From Streptomyces sp. NBC_00654 (GTDB lineage: Bacteria > Actinomycetota > Actinomycetes > Streptomycetales > Streptomycetaceae): a DNA stretch of 64,000 nt. Where the stretch lies: positions 3,534,001 through 3,598,000 of the forward strand of contig NZ_JAPEOB010000001.1 in NCBI RefSeq assembly GCF_026341775.1. The letters are read 5' to 3'. The stretch's first letter is position 1. The number at the start of each line of letters is the position of its first letter. Shown here piece by piece: positions 37,668 through 46,004 of this stretch. Both the position numbers and the translations under genes were made by a program. The notes beneath the pieces are model-generated. The model was given only the letters and a program-made list of their open reading frames with translations. It did not search any database and was not told the DNA's origin.

Positions 37668-39098
37668 TCAGGCGGGCCGGGCAGGCCCGCCGCCGGGCCC
37701 GGCCAGCGCGTCGGCGTGGGCGAGACCGCTCTCCGCCGCGATCGAGTCCAGCGACTGTGCATCGCGCACCGGGGCGAACACCACCCCGGCGCCACCGTCG
37801 CCCGCGGCGGCCCGGAAGCCGTGCACGGCGGGGCGCGGCAGGCTGTTGTACGCCCACGGGGTGGAGAAGTAGTAGGCACCCGTGTCGTACAGCACGACGA
37901 AGTCGCCCTCGCGCAACTCCGGCAGCTCCCGGCCGTACGCCACCACGTCCCCGGCGAAGCAGCACGGGCCCGCGATGTCCTGTGCCAGCGGTGGTCCCTC
38001 CTTGGGGCGCCCGTCCGCGCCGAACGCGCCGACCCGCAACGGCCAGGCGTCCGGCATCAGGACCGTACGGGTGGCGGTCTGCGCACCCGCATGGGTGAGC
38101 GCGACACGGCGTCCGCCCGCGTCCTTCGTGTACTCCACCAGGGCGCCGATGAAGCCGTTCTTCGCGAGCAGGGAACGGCCGAACTCGGTGACGAGCGCGT
38201 AGCGGCCGTCGAAGAGGCCCGGTACCGCCTCCGTGAGGGCCGCCACGTAGTCGGTGTACGCCGGCCGGACCGTGTCGTCGGCGAAATTGACCGGAAGCCC
38301 GCCGCCGATGTCGAGGCTGGTGATCTGCCGGGTCCCCAGACGCCCGTTGATCTCCTCGGCCAGCCGGTACGTCTCGCCGATGCCCGCCGCGATGAGTTCC
38401 AACGGGCAGCCCTGGGAACCGACATGGGCGTGCAGCCGGGTCAGCCACGGCCGTTCCCCGAAGGCCCGGACCACGGCCTCACGGGCTCCCGCGTCGCGCA
38501 GCGCCACCCCGAACTTCGAGGTGGCCGTCGCCGTGCTCATCGCCCCGATGGAACCACCGCCCACCTGCGGATTGACCCGCAGCCCGAGGACGGACGCGGT
38601 GTCCGGGGAGCGCAGTTCGTCGATACGCCGCAGTTCGTCCAGGCTGTCGGCGTTGACGGCCACGCCCAGCGCGAGCGCCAGCCGGATCTCCTCCCGCGTC
38701 TTGACGGGGGAGTCCAGCACGATGGCCGAGGGAGCGAAACCGGCGTCCAGGGCGAGCCTCAGCTCACCCGGGCTCGCCACCTCGCATCCCATCCCGCAGT
38801 CGGCCAGCAGCCGCAGCACCGGGATCAGGGCGGCGGCCTTCGCCGCGAAGGTGTGGAGTACACCGGGCGTCCCGGCGAACGCGTCCCGCAGCGCGGCGAC
38901 GGAATCACGTACCCCGTCGGTGTCGATGAAACCCGCGACGGGACTGTGCTCGCCCAGCAGGCCCTGCTCGACGGCCTCGCGGACGGCGTCGGCGAAGTAC
39001 GCGGCGCGTCCGGAGGAGGCGGACTGCGCTGAGGAGGCGGACTGCGCTGAGGCGGCGGACGGCGGGGAGGAAGCGGACTGCGCGGATGTCTGCGTCAT
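37668..39098 (-). CDS. Fold-III PLP-dependent decarboxylase (diaminopimelate/ornithine type)
   Basis: 476 residues from the ATG at 39098; no strong ribosome site. After a 30-residue Ser/Ala/Gln-rich repeat tail, an alanine-racemase-type barrel begins. The PLP Lys is in LHTFAAKAAALIPVL; other family motifs are HAHVGSQGCPLELI, SLDIGGGLPVNF, EFGRSLLAKNGF, AGPCCFAGD and DTGAYYFSTPWAYNSLPRPA. This is the group of diaminopimelate, ornithine and related decarboxylases. The substrate is not certain; the likely regulator is the adjacent PucR gene on the same strand. Confidence 0.8.
   Translation of the reverse strand: MTQTSAQSASSPPSAASAQSASSAQSASSGRAAYFADAVREAVEQGLLGEHSPVAGFIDTDGVRDSVAALRDAFAGTPGVLHTFAAKAAALIPVLRLLADCGMGCEVASPGELRLALDAGFAPSAIVLDSPVKTREEIRLALALGVAVNADSLDELRRIDELRSPDTASVLGLRVNPQVGGGSIGAMSTATATSKFGVALRDAGAREAVVRAFGERPWLTRLHAHVGSQGCPLELIAAGIGETYRLAEEINGRLGTRQITSLDIGGGLPVNFADDTVRPAYTDYVAALTEAVPGLFDGRYALVTEFGRSLLAKNGFIGALVEYTKDAGGRRVALTHAGAQTATRTVLMPDAWPLRVGAFGADGRPKEGPPLAQDIAGPCCFAGDVVAYGRELPELREGDFVVLYDTGAYYFSTPWAYNSLPRPAVHGFRAAAGDGGAGVVFAPVRDAQSLDSIAAESGLAHADALAGPGGGPARPA
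39013..39084. repeat. 18-bp tandem repeat in the decarboxylase N-terminus
   Basis: Four units of GAGGAGGCGGACTGCGCT or variants; the first two are identical. On the minus strand each encodes six residues (SAQSAS), giving the low-complexity N-terminal tail. Copy-number change would preserve frame. Confidence 0.85.
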
Positions 39099-39207
39099 AC
39101 GGTGAGAATCGGTGATGGGAACCCCACAGGTCTTTGTCGGGAAGGACAAGACTGGCGCCGATCCTTGTCCGCACGGGCAACCGCCGTACGGAAACCTGCC
39201 GAACCCC

Positions 39208-40854
39208 TCAAACCTCACCCGACAGGCGCACGGCCAGGGCCAGGAGCAGCCGGGTGTCCGGGTCGTCCACATCGACGCCGAACCTCTCCCGTACGCGCCG
39301 CAGCCGGTACCGCAGCGTGTTGGGATGCAGCACGAGCCGGTGCGCGGCCCGGGTCACATCGCCCGCGGCGTCGAAATAGGCGGCGAGCGTGCGGACCAGC
39401 TCGCCGCCCGCCGCGAGATCGGCGGCCACCAGGCCGTGCACCGGCCCGCCGCCCGCCTCCCACAACGGCCGTACGGTATCCAGCACGCGCAGCACATCGA
39501 GGGCCGTCCGTACCCCGGACGCCCCGGCGTACCGCACCGGGGCGCCGTTCCCGCCACGGTGCTCCCGCTCGCGCAGCACCCGGACGACGAGCACGGCCTC
39601 CTCCAGCGAGCCGGCGGCGCCGAGCGCGGAAGGGGCCACGGACCCGGCCCCGATCCGGACCGGAACGCCGCCGGGCAGTGACCCCGCCACCCGGTCCAGC
39701 TCCCGGGCCAGAGCGAGCGCCTCGCGGTCCCGCCCCCGCTCGGCGGGCAGCAGCACCAGCAGCCGCGCCCGTTCGCGCAGGACCAGCACCGTACGGCGGT
39801 ACGCGGAGGCGTGCAGGCCGAGCACATCGAGCGCGCGGCCGGCGGACGACGGCGAACCGGCCGCCGGGTCCGGGACCACCGCCAGGACCGCGCACGGAGC
39901 GTCCGGTGCCAGGCCCAGCGACCAGGCGTGGGTACGGCGGTCCCCCTGCCCGTACAGCAGCCCGCGCAGGGCATGGTCGCGACGGCGTACGGCACCGCTC
40001 TCGTGCAGCCGGTGCCGCACGAGATGGGGCGCCACGGCCCCGGCGGCGCGGCGCAGCGCCTCCCCGGCCCGCGGGGACAGGGGGCGGCCGTCCGCGGCGG
40101 CCCAGATCGAACCGAGCACCTCCGGGCCGCTGCGCACGGCGATGACCAGGCGCTCGGGACTGTCGCCGTCCGCCGGGCGGTGGATGACGTCGCGTGAGGT
40201 CCACAGACTCCGCAGGATCCCGCTGCGGCGCAGCTCGGCCACCCGCCACTCGGGGACCCGGCCGCCCAGGATCGTGGACCGGCGGATCCCGTCGGCCTCG
40301 GGCCGGGTGGCCGAGTGGGCCAGCACCCGGAAGCCGGTGTCCTCGATGGTGATCGAACCGCCGGCCGACTCGGCGATGGACGCGGCGAGCGCGCTCAGCC
40401 CGCCCGCCGGAGTGCCGTCCGCCACCGGGTGACCGCTGCGCCCCGCGCGTGCGTACGCGAGTGCGGAGCGCAGCAGGGTCGCGGTGTCGGTCCAGTCCGC
40501 CCACGCCGCGCGGGCCAGCAGCGCGATGCCCGACTCCTCGGCCGCGGCGAGCACTTCGGGAGCTGCCGCGGCGTCCTCCGCCTCGCGCAGCACCACGGCA
40601 CAGGCACCCTGCCGGGCCGCGCGGAACACCGGCTCCGCCGCCTCGGCCAGGGCTGTCGACGCCCCGACCGCCAGGACCAGGTGCGCCCCGGCGGGCCGGT
40701 CCGCCACCTCGTCGCCGAACATCACGCCCCGGACCGCGACATCCTGCCCGGCGGGGGCCAGCAGCAGCCGCAGCGCCCCGCTGTCGTCGAACGCCAGGAT
40801 CTCCCGGAGCGTGAGCCCGGCCGCCGTCATCTCATGGGGCGGTCCGCTGTCCAT
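39208..40854 (-). CDS. PucR-family transcriptional regulator
   Basis: 548 residues from ATG 40854 (MDSGPPHEMTAAGLTLREIL); ATG 40866 and 40830 are alternatives and none has a clear ribosome site. N-terminal purine-catabolism-regulator-like domain (about 10-130), a GGDEF-like middle, and the C-terminal PucR helix-turn-helix: LAAYFDAAGDVTRAAHRLVL then HPNTLRYRLRRVRERFGVDV. It lies 109 bases upstream of the decarboxylase on the same strand and probably controls it. Confidence 0.88.
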   Translation of the reverse strand: MDSGPPHEMTAAGLTLREILAFDDSGALRLLLAPAGQDVAVRGVMFGDEVADRPAGAHLVLAVGASTALAEAAEPVFRAARQGACAVVLREAEDAAAAPEVLAAAEESGIALLARAAWADWTDTATLLRSALAYARAGRSGHPVADGTPAGGLSALAASIAESAGGSITIEDTGFRVLAHSATRPEADGIRRSTILGGRVPEWRVAELRRSGILRSLWTSRDVIHRPADGDSPERLVIAVRSGPEVLGSIWAAADGRPLSPRAGEALRRAAGAVAPHLVRHRLHESGAVRRRDHALRGLLYGQGDRRTHAWSLGLAPDAPCAVLAVVPDPAAGSPSSAGRALDVLGLHASAYRRTVLVLRERARLLVLLPAERGRDREALALARELDRVAGSLPGGVPVRIGAGSVAPSALGAAGSLEEAVLVVRVLREREHRGGNGAPVRYAGASGVRTALDVLRVLDTVRPLWEAGGGPVHGLVAADLAAGGELVRTLAAYFDAAGDVTRAAHRLVLHPNTLRYRLRRVRERFGVDVDDPDTRLLLALAVRLSGEV

Positions 40855-41164
40855 GGAACCGAGCATACGAGCGGGACCGGCGGGACGGACCGTGCCGACG
40901 GCATCCCCCGGACCCGCCGCGCAAACGACGGCCGCCGCCACACCGTGGGCGTCACCTTCGTGGACCGTACGGAGGCGATCCGCGACCCCGCCCTACGGGC
41001 GCTGAGCCGCGATGGGCCGAGCTGGGCTGGACCGTGAAGGCGACGGCGGCCGGCCCCCCGCGGTTCCACGGCCCTCGGCCGAGTGCCAACGGCCCGCGGC
41101 CGAACGGCCCGTGGCCGGGCGCCGACGGCCCGAGCGGCCGACCGCCCCCGCCGCCGTGGTCCCC
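40855..41164. other. 310-base GC-rich gap
   Basis: Holds short GGCCCG-type direct repeats around 41080-41135 and no gene I can support. It presumably includes the PucR promoter and the 3' end of the encapsulin operon. Confidence 0.4.
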
Positions 41165-41962
41165 TCAGGCGATGAGCGGGACCACGGCCTCCGGCGTCAG
41201 CATCCGGAAGGTGAAGGCCTGGTGGAAGTAGAGGCGGATGCTCGTGGCGTCGTGGTCCTGGTAGCCGATCGACAGATCCTGGCCGAGCCGCAGCTCGAAG
41301 TCGCCGCCACGGGTGGACAGCAGGACCCCGCCCGTCACGGCGGGCGCCCACAGGATCTTGTCGTCCAGCAGGCGCCCCAGATGGGTGGCCACCGGATATC
41401 CGTGGTCGGAGGTCTCGGTGGCCTCGGTGAACGCGTCGGCGCCCAGCAGCAGCCGGTACGGTCCGTCGACCCCGGCGAGCCGCAGCTGTGTCAGGGCCTG
41501 GCTGACCGCCGCCGGGTAGTCCCGCGCATCGGCCGGCAGCGGGAGCGGAGTGTGTGAGGAACCGTCCCGCAGACCGGTGATCCCCGCCGCCGGGTAGCCG
41601 TCGATGACGGCCATGTCCTCGGCGAACGCACAGGTGCGGGCCGCGTCCTTGACGGGCTGCCAGTCGCTGTCGTCGGAGCCCCGTTCCACATCGTCCACGG
41701 CCGCCCGGGTCACCGTGAACGGCACCTTCCACTCGATGAGCGGCATCGAGGTACGGGCCCTGGCCAGCACGTCCGGGGTGGGCGGGTCGATGTCGCGGAG
41801 GTGACCGTCGCCGATCGCGGCCAGCTCCGGCCCGTCCGGGTCCGTCACGTCCACCACCCGGCGGCCGGCGACATGGCGGCTGAAGGTGCGCCGGGCCTCC
41901 TCCTCGATCTGGTCCCAGGCGGCTTCCGTGACGGGCGCGAGTTCGCGGTGGAGGTTGTTCAT
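41165..41962 (-). CDS. Family-1 encapsulin shell protein
   Basis: 265 residues from the ATG at 41962, which overlaps the DyP stop by one base (TGATG) so translation is coupled. HK97-fold encapsulin/linocin-M18 family: LHRELAPVTEAAWDQIEEEA at the N-terminus, later AAVSQALTQLRLAGVDGPYR and LGQDLSIGYQDHDATSIRLY near the end. Subunits self-assemble into a protein nanocompartment. The upstream DyP gene encodes the cargo. Confidence 0.92.
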   Translation of the reverse strand: MNNLHRELAPVTEAAWDQIEEEARRTFSRHVAGRRVVDVTDPDGPELAAIGDGHLRDIDPPTPDVLARARTSMPLIEWKVPFTVTRAAVDDVERGSDDSDWQPVKDAARTCAFAEDMAVIDGYPAAGITGLRDGSSHTPLPLPADARDYPAAVSQALTQLRLAGVDGPYRLLLGADAFTEATETSDHGYPVATHLGRLLDDKILWAPAVTGGVLLSTRGGDFELRLGQDLSIGYQDHDATSIRLYFHQAFTFRMLTPEAVVPLIA

Positions 41963-43032
41963 CACTGGGCGCTTTCTTGCAGGCTGCCGATGCGCAGCGA
42001 ACCGTCGGCCGGGACCGCCGGTGCCGGTGCCCGCCGTACCGGCGCGGTGGCCGGTTCCGGGCGGGCCCCGGCCCCGGCGAGGGCGGGCGACGGCGGCGGG
42101 GCGTCGAGGAACTCGGCGCTGGGGGCGTAGAAGAGCGTGCCGGTGACCGCGGTCGAGAAGTCGAGGATGCGGTCGTGCGTACCGGGCGGATCGCCGAGGA
42201 ACATGTTGCGGAGCATGCGCTCGGTCACCTCGGGGTCGGCCGCGTAGCCGATGAAGTACGTGCCGAACTCGCCCTGTCCGAAACTGCCGAACGGCATGTT
42301 GGCGCGCAGGATGTCGCGCTCCGTACCGTCCGGGTCGGTGATCGTGTTGAGAGCGATGTGGGAGTCGGCGGGCTTCTCGGCGTCGGACATCTCGACGTCG
42401 TCGAACTTGGTCCGGCCGATCACCAGTTCCTGGTCACGGACGGACAGCGCGTTCCAGGCCGCCAGATCGTGCAGGTACTTCTGCACGATGACGTAACTGC
42501 CGCCCGTGAAACCGGGGTCGTCGTCGCCCACCAGGGCGGCGGACCGCGCGTCGTCACCCACCGGATTCTCCGTGCCGTCCACGAAGCCGAGCAGGTCACG
42601 GTGGTCGAAATAACGGAAGCCCTGGGTCTCGTCGACGATCCGCACCGCACCGCCGAGCCGCTCCAGCAACTGCCGGGCCCACTCGTAGCAGACGTCCATC
42701 CGCTCGGCCCGGACATGAAAGATCACATCGCCCGGCGTCGCCGGAGCATGGTGGAGCGGACTCCGCAACTCCTGGAAGGGATGCAGCCGCGCCGGGCGGG
42801 GACCGTCGAACAGCCGGTCCCAGGCCGCGGAGCCGAAACCCGTCACACAGGCCAGCCCCGCGTCCGGGAAGCGGAACCCGATCGAACGGCTGACCGCCGC
42901 CAGGTCCGGCAGCACCTCACGCACGGCCGCCTCGCCCCCCGGTTCGATCGTGCCGACCAGAATCAGCGCGGCGCTGGTCAGCTGGGCGACCACGGGCTGG
43001 ACCGCGACCGGGTCCGGGACGGCGTCGGGCAT
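41962..43032 (-). CDS. Dye-decolorizing peroxidase (DyP), encapsulin cargo
   Basis: 356 residues from ATG 43032 (GGAG 8 bases upstream). Haem peroxidase of the DyP family: the GxxDG motif appears as GFVDGTENPVGDD with the catalytic Asp, followed by GGSYVIVQKYLHDL and ANMPFGSFGQGEFGTYFIGY. The tail is a Pro/Ala linker ending DGSLRIGSLQESAQ, which matches the C-terminal cargo-loading peptide (SLxIGSL) that docks DyP inside encapsulin. The operon order is cargo then shell. Confidence 0.92.
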   Translation of the reverse strand: MPDAVPDPVAVQPVVAQLTSAALILVGTIEPGGEAAVREVLPDLAAVSRSIGFRFPDAGLACVTGFGSAAWDRLFDGPRPARLHPFQELRSPLHHAPATPGDVIFHVRAERMDVCYEWARQLLERLGGAVRIVDETQGFRYFDHRDLLGFVDGTENPVGDDARSAALVGDDDPGFTGGSYVIVQKYLHDLAAWNALSVRDQELVIGRTKFDDVEMSDAEKPADSHIALNTITDPDGTERDILRANMPFGSFGQGEFGTYFIGYAADPEVTERMLRNMFLGDPPGTHDRILDFSTAVTGTLFYAPSAEFLDAPPPSPALAGAGARPEPATAPVRRAPAPAVPADGSLRIGSLQESAQ

Positions 43033-43145
43033 GCGCGCACTCCAGGGTTGGCGGGGCATCGGCGGGGCATCGGCTGGACATCGGCGGGACCGGAGGCCGG
43101 CGGGGGCTCGCTGCCACTTACCCACACCCGCGGCCCTCCCGCACC

Positions 43146-43171
43146 CCGGGTGACCCGGCCGGGTCACCCGG
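43146..43171 (-). terminator. Palindromic terminator after gnd
   Basis: A perfect 26-base palindrome (13+13) 14 bases past the gnd stop and upstream of the DyP promoter region. It should separate gnd from the encapsulin operon. Confidence 0.7.
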
Positions 43172-43184
43172 CGGACCGGTGGCG

Positions 43185-44627
43185 TCACCCGGCGGGGACC
43201 TCCGACCTGTCGCCGCCCCAGAGGGTGTGGAAGGAGCCCTCCCTGTCGGTACGCCGGTAGGTGTGCGCGCCGAAGAAGTCCCGCTGTCCCTGGGTGAGCG
43301 CGGCCGGAAGCCGGCCGGCGCGCAGCCCGTCGTAGTACGAGAGCGCGGCGGCGAACCCGGGGACGGGGACCCCCTGCCGTGCCGCCTCGGCGACCACCGC
43401 GCGCCAGTCGTCCTGCGCGGCGCCGATCTCCCGCGCGAACTGTTCGTCGGACAGCAGGCTCAGCAGTTCCGGGCGGGCGTCGTAGGCCGACCTGATCCGG
43501 TCCAGGAACGCCGCCCTGATGATGCACCCGGCCCGCCAGATCGACGCGACGGCGCCGAGGTCGATGTCCCAGCCGTACGCCTCGCCGCCCGCCCGGATCT
43601 GGTGGAAGCCCTGGGTGTACGAGACGATCTTGGAGGCGTAGAGCGCCTGCTCGACCCGGTCGGCGAAGGCCGCCGACTCCGCCTCGCCCAGGGGTACGGC
43701 CGAGGGGCCCGCCAGACCGCGGGCCGCCTCCCGGAGGTCCGCGTGGCCGGACAGCGACCGGGCGAAGACCGCCTCCGCGATCCCGGAGACCGGCACGCCG
43801 AGATCGAGCGCGATCTGTACGGTCCAGCGGCCGGTGCCCTTCTGCTCGGCCCGGTCCTGCACGATGTCGACGAAGGGCCTGCCGGTGGCCGCGTCGGTGT
43901 GGGCGAGGACCTCCGCCGTGATCTCGATCAGATACGAGTCGAGCCGCCCGGTGTTCCAGCTGCGGAAGGTCTCGGCGATCCGCCCGGGTGAGTAGCCCGC
44001 GACGGCCCGCAGCAGGTCGTACGCCTCGGCGATCAGCTGCATGTCCGCGTACTCGATGCCGTTGTGCACCATTTTCACGAAGTGTCCGGCCCCGTCCGGC
44101 CCGATGTGGGTGGTGCACGGGGTGCCGTCCTGGGCCTTCGCGGCGATCCTCTCCAGCATCGGCCCCAGCGACTCGTACGACTCGGCGGAACCGCCGGGCA
44201 TGATGCTCGGGCCGTGCAGGGCGCCCTCCTCACCGCCGGAGATCCCCGTACCGACGAAGTGGATACCGCGCTCGCGCAGTTCCCTCTCGCGTCGGCGGGT
44301 GTCCTCGAAATGGGCGTTACCGCCGTCGATGACGATGTCGCCCTCGTCCAGCAGCGGTACGAACTCCTGGATCACCGCGTCGGTCGGGTCCCCGGCCTTC
44401 ACCATGATCACGAGGCGGCGGGGGCGCTCCAGTGCGGCCACGAACTCCTTCGGCGTGTGCGCGGCGACGAAGGTGCCCTCGTCGCCGAACTCCCCGACCA
44501 GGGCGTCCGTCCTCGCGGTGGTGCGATTGTGCACGGCGACGGTGAAGCCGTGGCGCGCGAAGTTCCGCGCGAGGTTGCGGCCCATCACCGCGAGCCCGGT
44601 GACGCCGATCTGCGCAGTGCCGCTCAT
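43185..44627 (-). CDS. gnd: 6-phosphogluconate dehydrogenase (decarboxylating)
   Basis: 480 residues, standard length for the long-form enzyme; ATG 44627 with AGGAG 7 bases upstream. Oxidises 6-phosphogluconate to ribulose 5-phosphate and CO2 with NADP. Rossmann motif GVTGLAVMGRNLARNFARHG; NRTTAR at the cofactor phosphate; GGNAHFEDT; the signature GTGISGGEEGALHGPSIMPG; Lys and Asn of the active site in GHFVKMVHNGIEYADMQLI; and the C-terminal QGQRDFFGAHTYRR. Confidence 0.96.
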   Translation of the reverse strand: MSGTAQIGVTGLAVMGRNLARNFARHGFTVAVHNRTTARTDALVGEFGDEGTFVAAHTPKEFVAALERPRRLVIMVKAGDPTDAVIQEFVPLLDEGDIVIDGGNAHFEDTRRRERELRERGIHFVGTGISGGEEGALHGPSIMPGGSAESYESLGPMLERIAAKAQDGTPCTTHIGPDGAGHFVKMVHNGIEYADMQLIAEAYDLLRAVAGYSPGRIAETFRSWNTGRLDSYLIEITAEVLAHTDAATGRPFVDIVQDRAEQKGTGRWTVQIALDLGVPVSGIAEAVFARSLSGHADLREAARGLAGPSAVPLGEAESAAFADRVEQALYASKIVSYTQGFHQIRAGGEAYGWDIDLGAVASIWRAGCIIRAAFLDRIRSAYDARPELLSLLSDEQFAREIGAAQDDWRAVVAEAARQGVPVPGFAAALSYYDGLRAGRLPAALTQGQRDFFGAHTYRRTDREGSFHTLWGGDRSEVPAG

Positions 44628-44730
44628 CTGTGTACTCCTGCGATCTCGTGGGATGACGGGGACGTGAGGGAACGGCCGGGGTGGACACCGGTCGGGAGGA
44701 CGGAGCGTTCAGGACGTGCCGGCGCCCGCC

Positions 44731-45243
44731 TCACGGTGCGGGGGAGGGGGCCGCGCCGTCACCGGTGGGCAGCGGCCCCTCGCCCGGCAGGCCGTCCTCC
44801 TCGTCCGGAATCACATACATGGCCGCTTCCTCGGCCGATGCCGCGGCGCCGTCGATCCCGACGTCCCGAGCGGTCAGTGTGTACGGAACGCTGCCGTCCG
44901 CCTGCTGGGTGAGCCGTCCGGCCCGGACCGTGCCGACCTCGGTGTCCCGGAGCTCGCCGTCCCCGCCGGGCAGGTCACCGGGACCGTCGTCGGCGGAGAC
45001 CGGGATCTCGGGCAGTTCCCTGGTCAGCCGGCTGTCTAGGGACTCGCCGGTGTGCTGCTCGGCCGCCGTGGTGCCCCGGTCGTCGACCGCCCACGGCCGG
45101 TCCGGTGGCGAGTAGCCCTCGTCCAGGACATCCGTGATTCCCGAGGTGTCCAGGGTGTCCTCGACATCGAGCAGGTCGTCGGGGTCGGAGGCTTCCGGCT
45201 CCTGGGGCTGGTAGACGTCGTCCCCCCGGTCGGTGTCGGTCAT
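44731..45243 (-). CDS. DUF5709-type acidic protein
   Basis: 170 residues; ATG 45243 with AAAGGA 8 bases upstream. Highly acidic and soluble, starting TDTDRGDDVYQPQEPEASDP and containing DLLDVEDTLDTSGITDVLDE, then GVDG/VGIDGAAASAEEAAMYVI near the end, the pattern of the actinobacterial DUF5709 family. Function unknown. Confidence 0.75.
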   Translation of the reverse strand: MTDTDRGDDVYQPQEPEASDPDDLLDVEDTLDTSGITDVLDEGYSPPDRPWAVDDRGTTAAEQHTGESLDSRLTRELPEIPVSADDGPGDLPGGDGELRDTEVGTVRAGRLTQQADGSVPYTLTARDVGIDGAAASAEEAAMYVIPDEEDGLPGEGPLPTGDGAAPSPAP

Positions 45244-46004
45244 GGTGTGTGTCCTTTCTGCCCGTCGTCACCGCATTCGGCACTCCGCCTCCGGCAGCGC
45301 ACTCCGGCGGTCCACCCTTGGCGGTCCACGTCGGCGGTCCACTCCGGCGGGGCGGACAGCCCGGTGCCGAACGGCGCGGGCGCCCAACCGTCCCCTGTAC
45401 GCAATTCCACTCCGGTCGGGCCGGGGCCGCAAAGGGAAGATCAGCACCCGGCCCGTCCGCGGAGGCGCGGCCGTGCCTTCCCTCGCAGCTCAGGGCCTGC
45501 GCCGGGCCCCACCCGGCACGCTCCAGGCTTGCCCCCACGCGGTCGGGACAACCGTCGTCCGGGGCCGAACATCCCGCGCGGGACCTGCGGCCCGCGCGGG
45601 TTCCGTCGCGCAGGGCCGGGCATACACTCGGTCCATGGGTCGCACCGATGACGTGAGGAAGTGCCTGTCGCGGGCCACCTCCGTGCTGCGCCCGGCCGCT
45701 GCCGCTCCGGCAGCTCCCGCAGCGGCGGCCATGCCCGCCGAGGGTGCCTCCGATACGCGTCGCACCGCTCTGCACGGCCACGGCTAGCGATCTTCCGCGG
45801 TTCCTGTCCGGGGCACTGCCCCCGACCCGCCCCCTTCACGACCCCGGCCTTCGCGCCGGGCTGAACCGTCGCGTCCGGCATCGGCCGGCCGCGAGACCCA
45901 TCACCGGCTCCACACAGCATCACCGCAGCTTCCGGCGCACCGCCGGTGCTGTTGCCCGGCGACGGCCGCAGGACCGGGCCCGAGCCGCCTTCGAAGGGAC
46001 CACC
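45244..46004. other. 760-base gap between DUF5709 and the Mur ligase gene
   Basis: No large gene. It holds tandem CGGTCCAC-type repeats near 45305-45345 and a possible leaderless small gene at 45635. The rest is GC-rich sequence with no frame of convincing composition. Confidence 0.4.
45635..45787 (+). CDS. Possible leaderless small protein (50 residues)
   Basis: ATG 45635 begins MGRTDDVRKCLSRATSVLRP followed by an Ala/Pro-rich stretch. There is no ribosome site, but TACACT at 45623-45628 is a good -10 box 7 bases before the ATG, as expected for a leaderless transcript. Coding support is otherwise weak. Confidence 0.25.
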   Translation: MGRTDDVRKCLSRATSVLRPAAAAPAAPAAAAMPAEGASDTRRTALHGHG

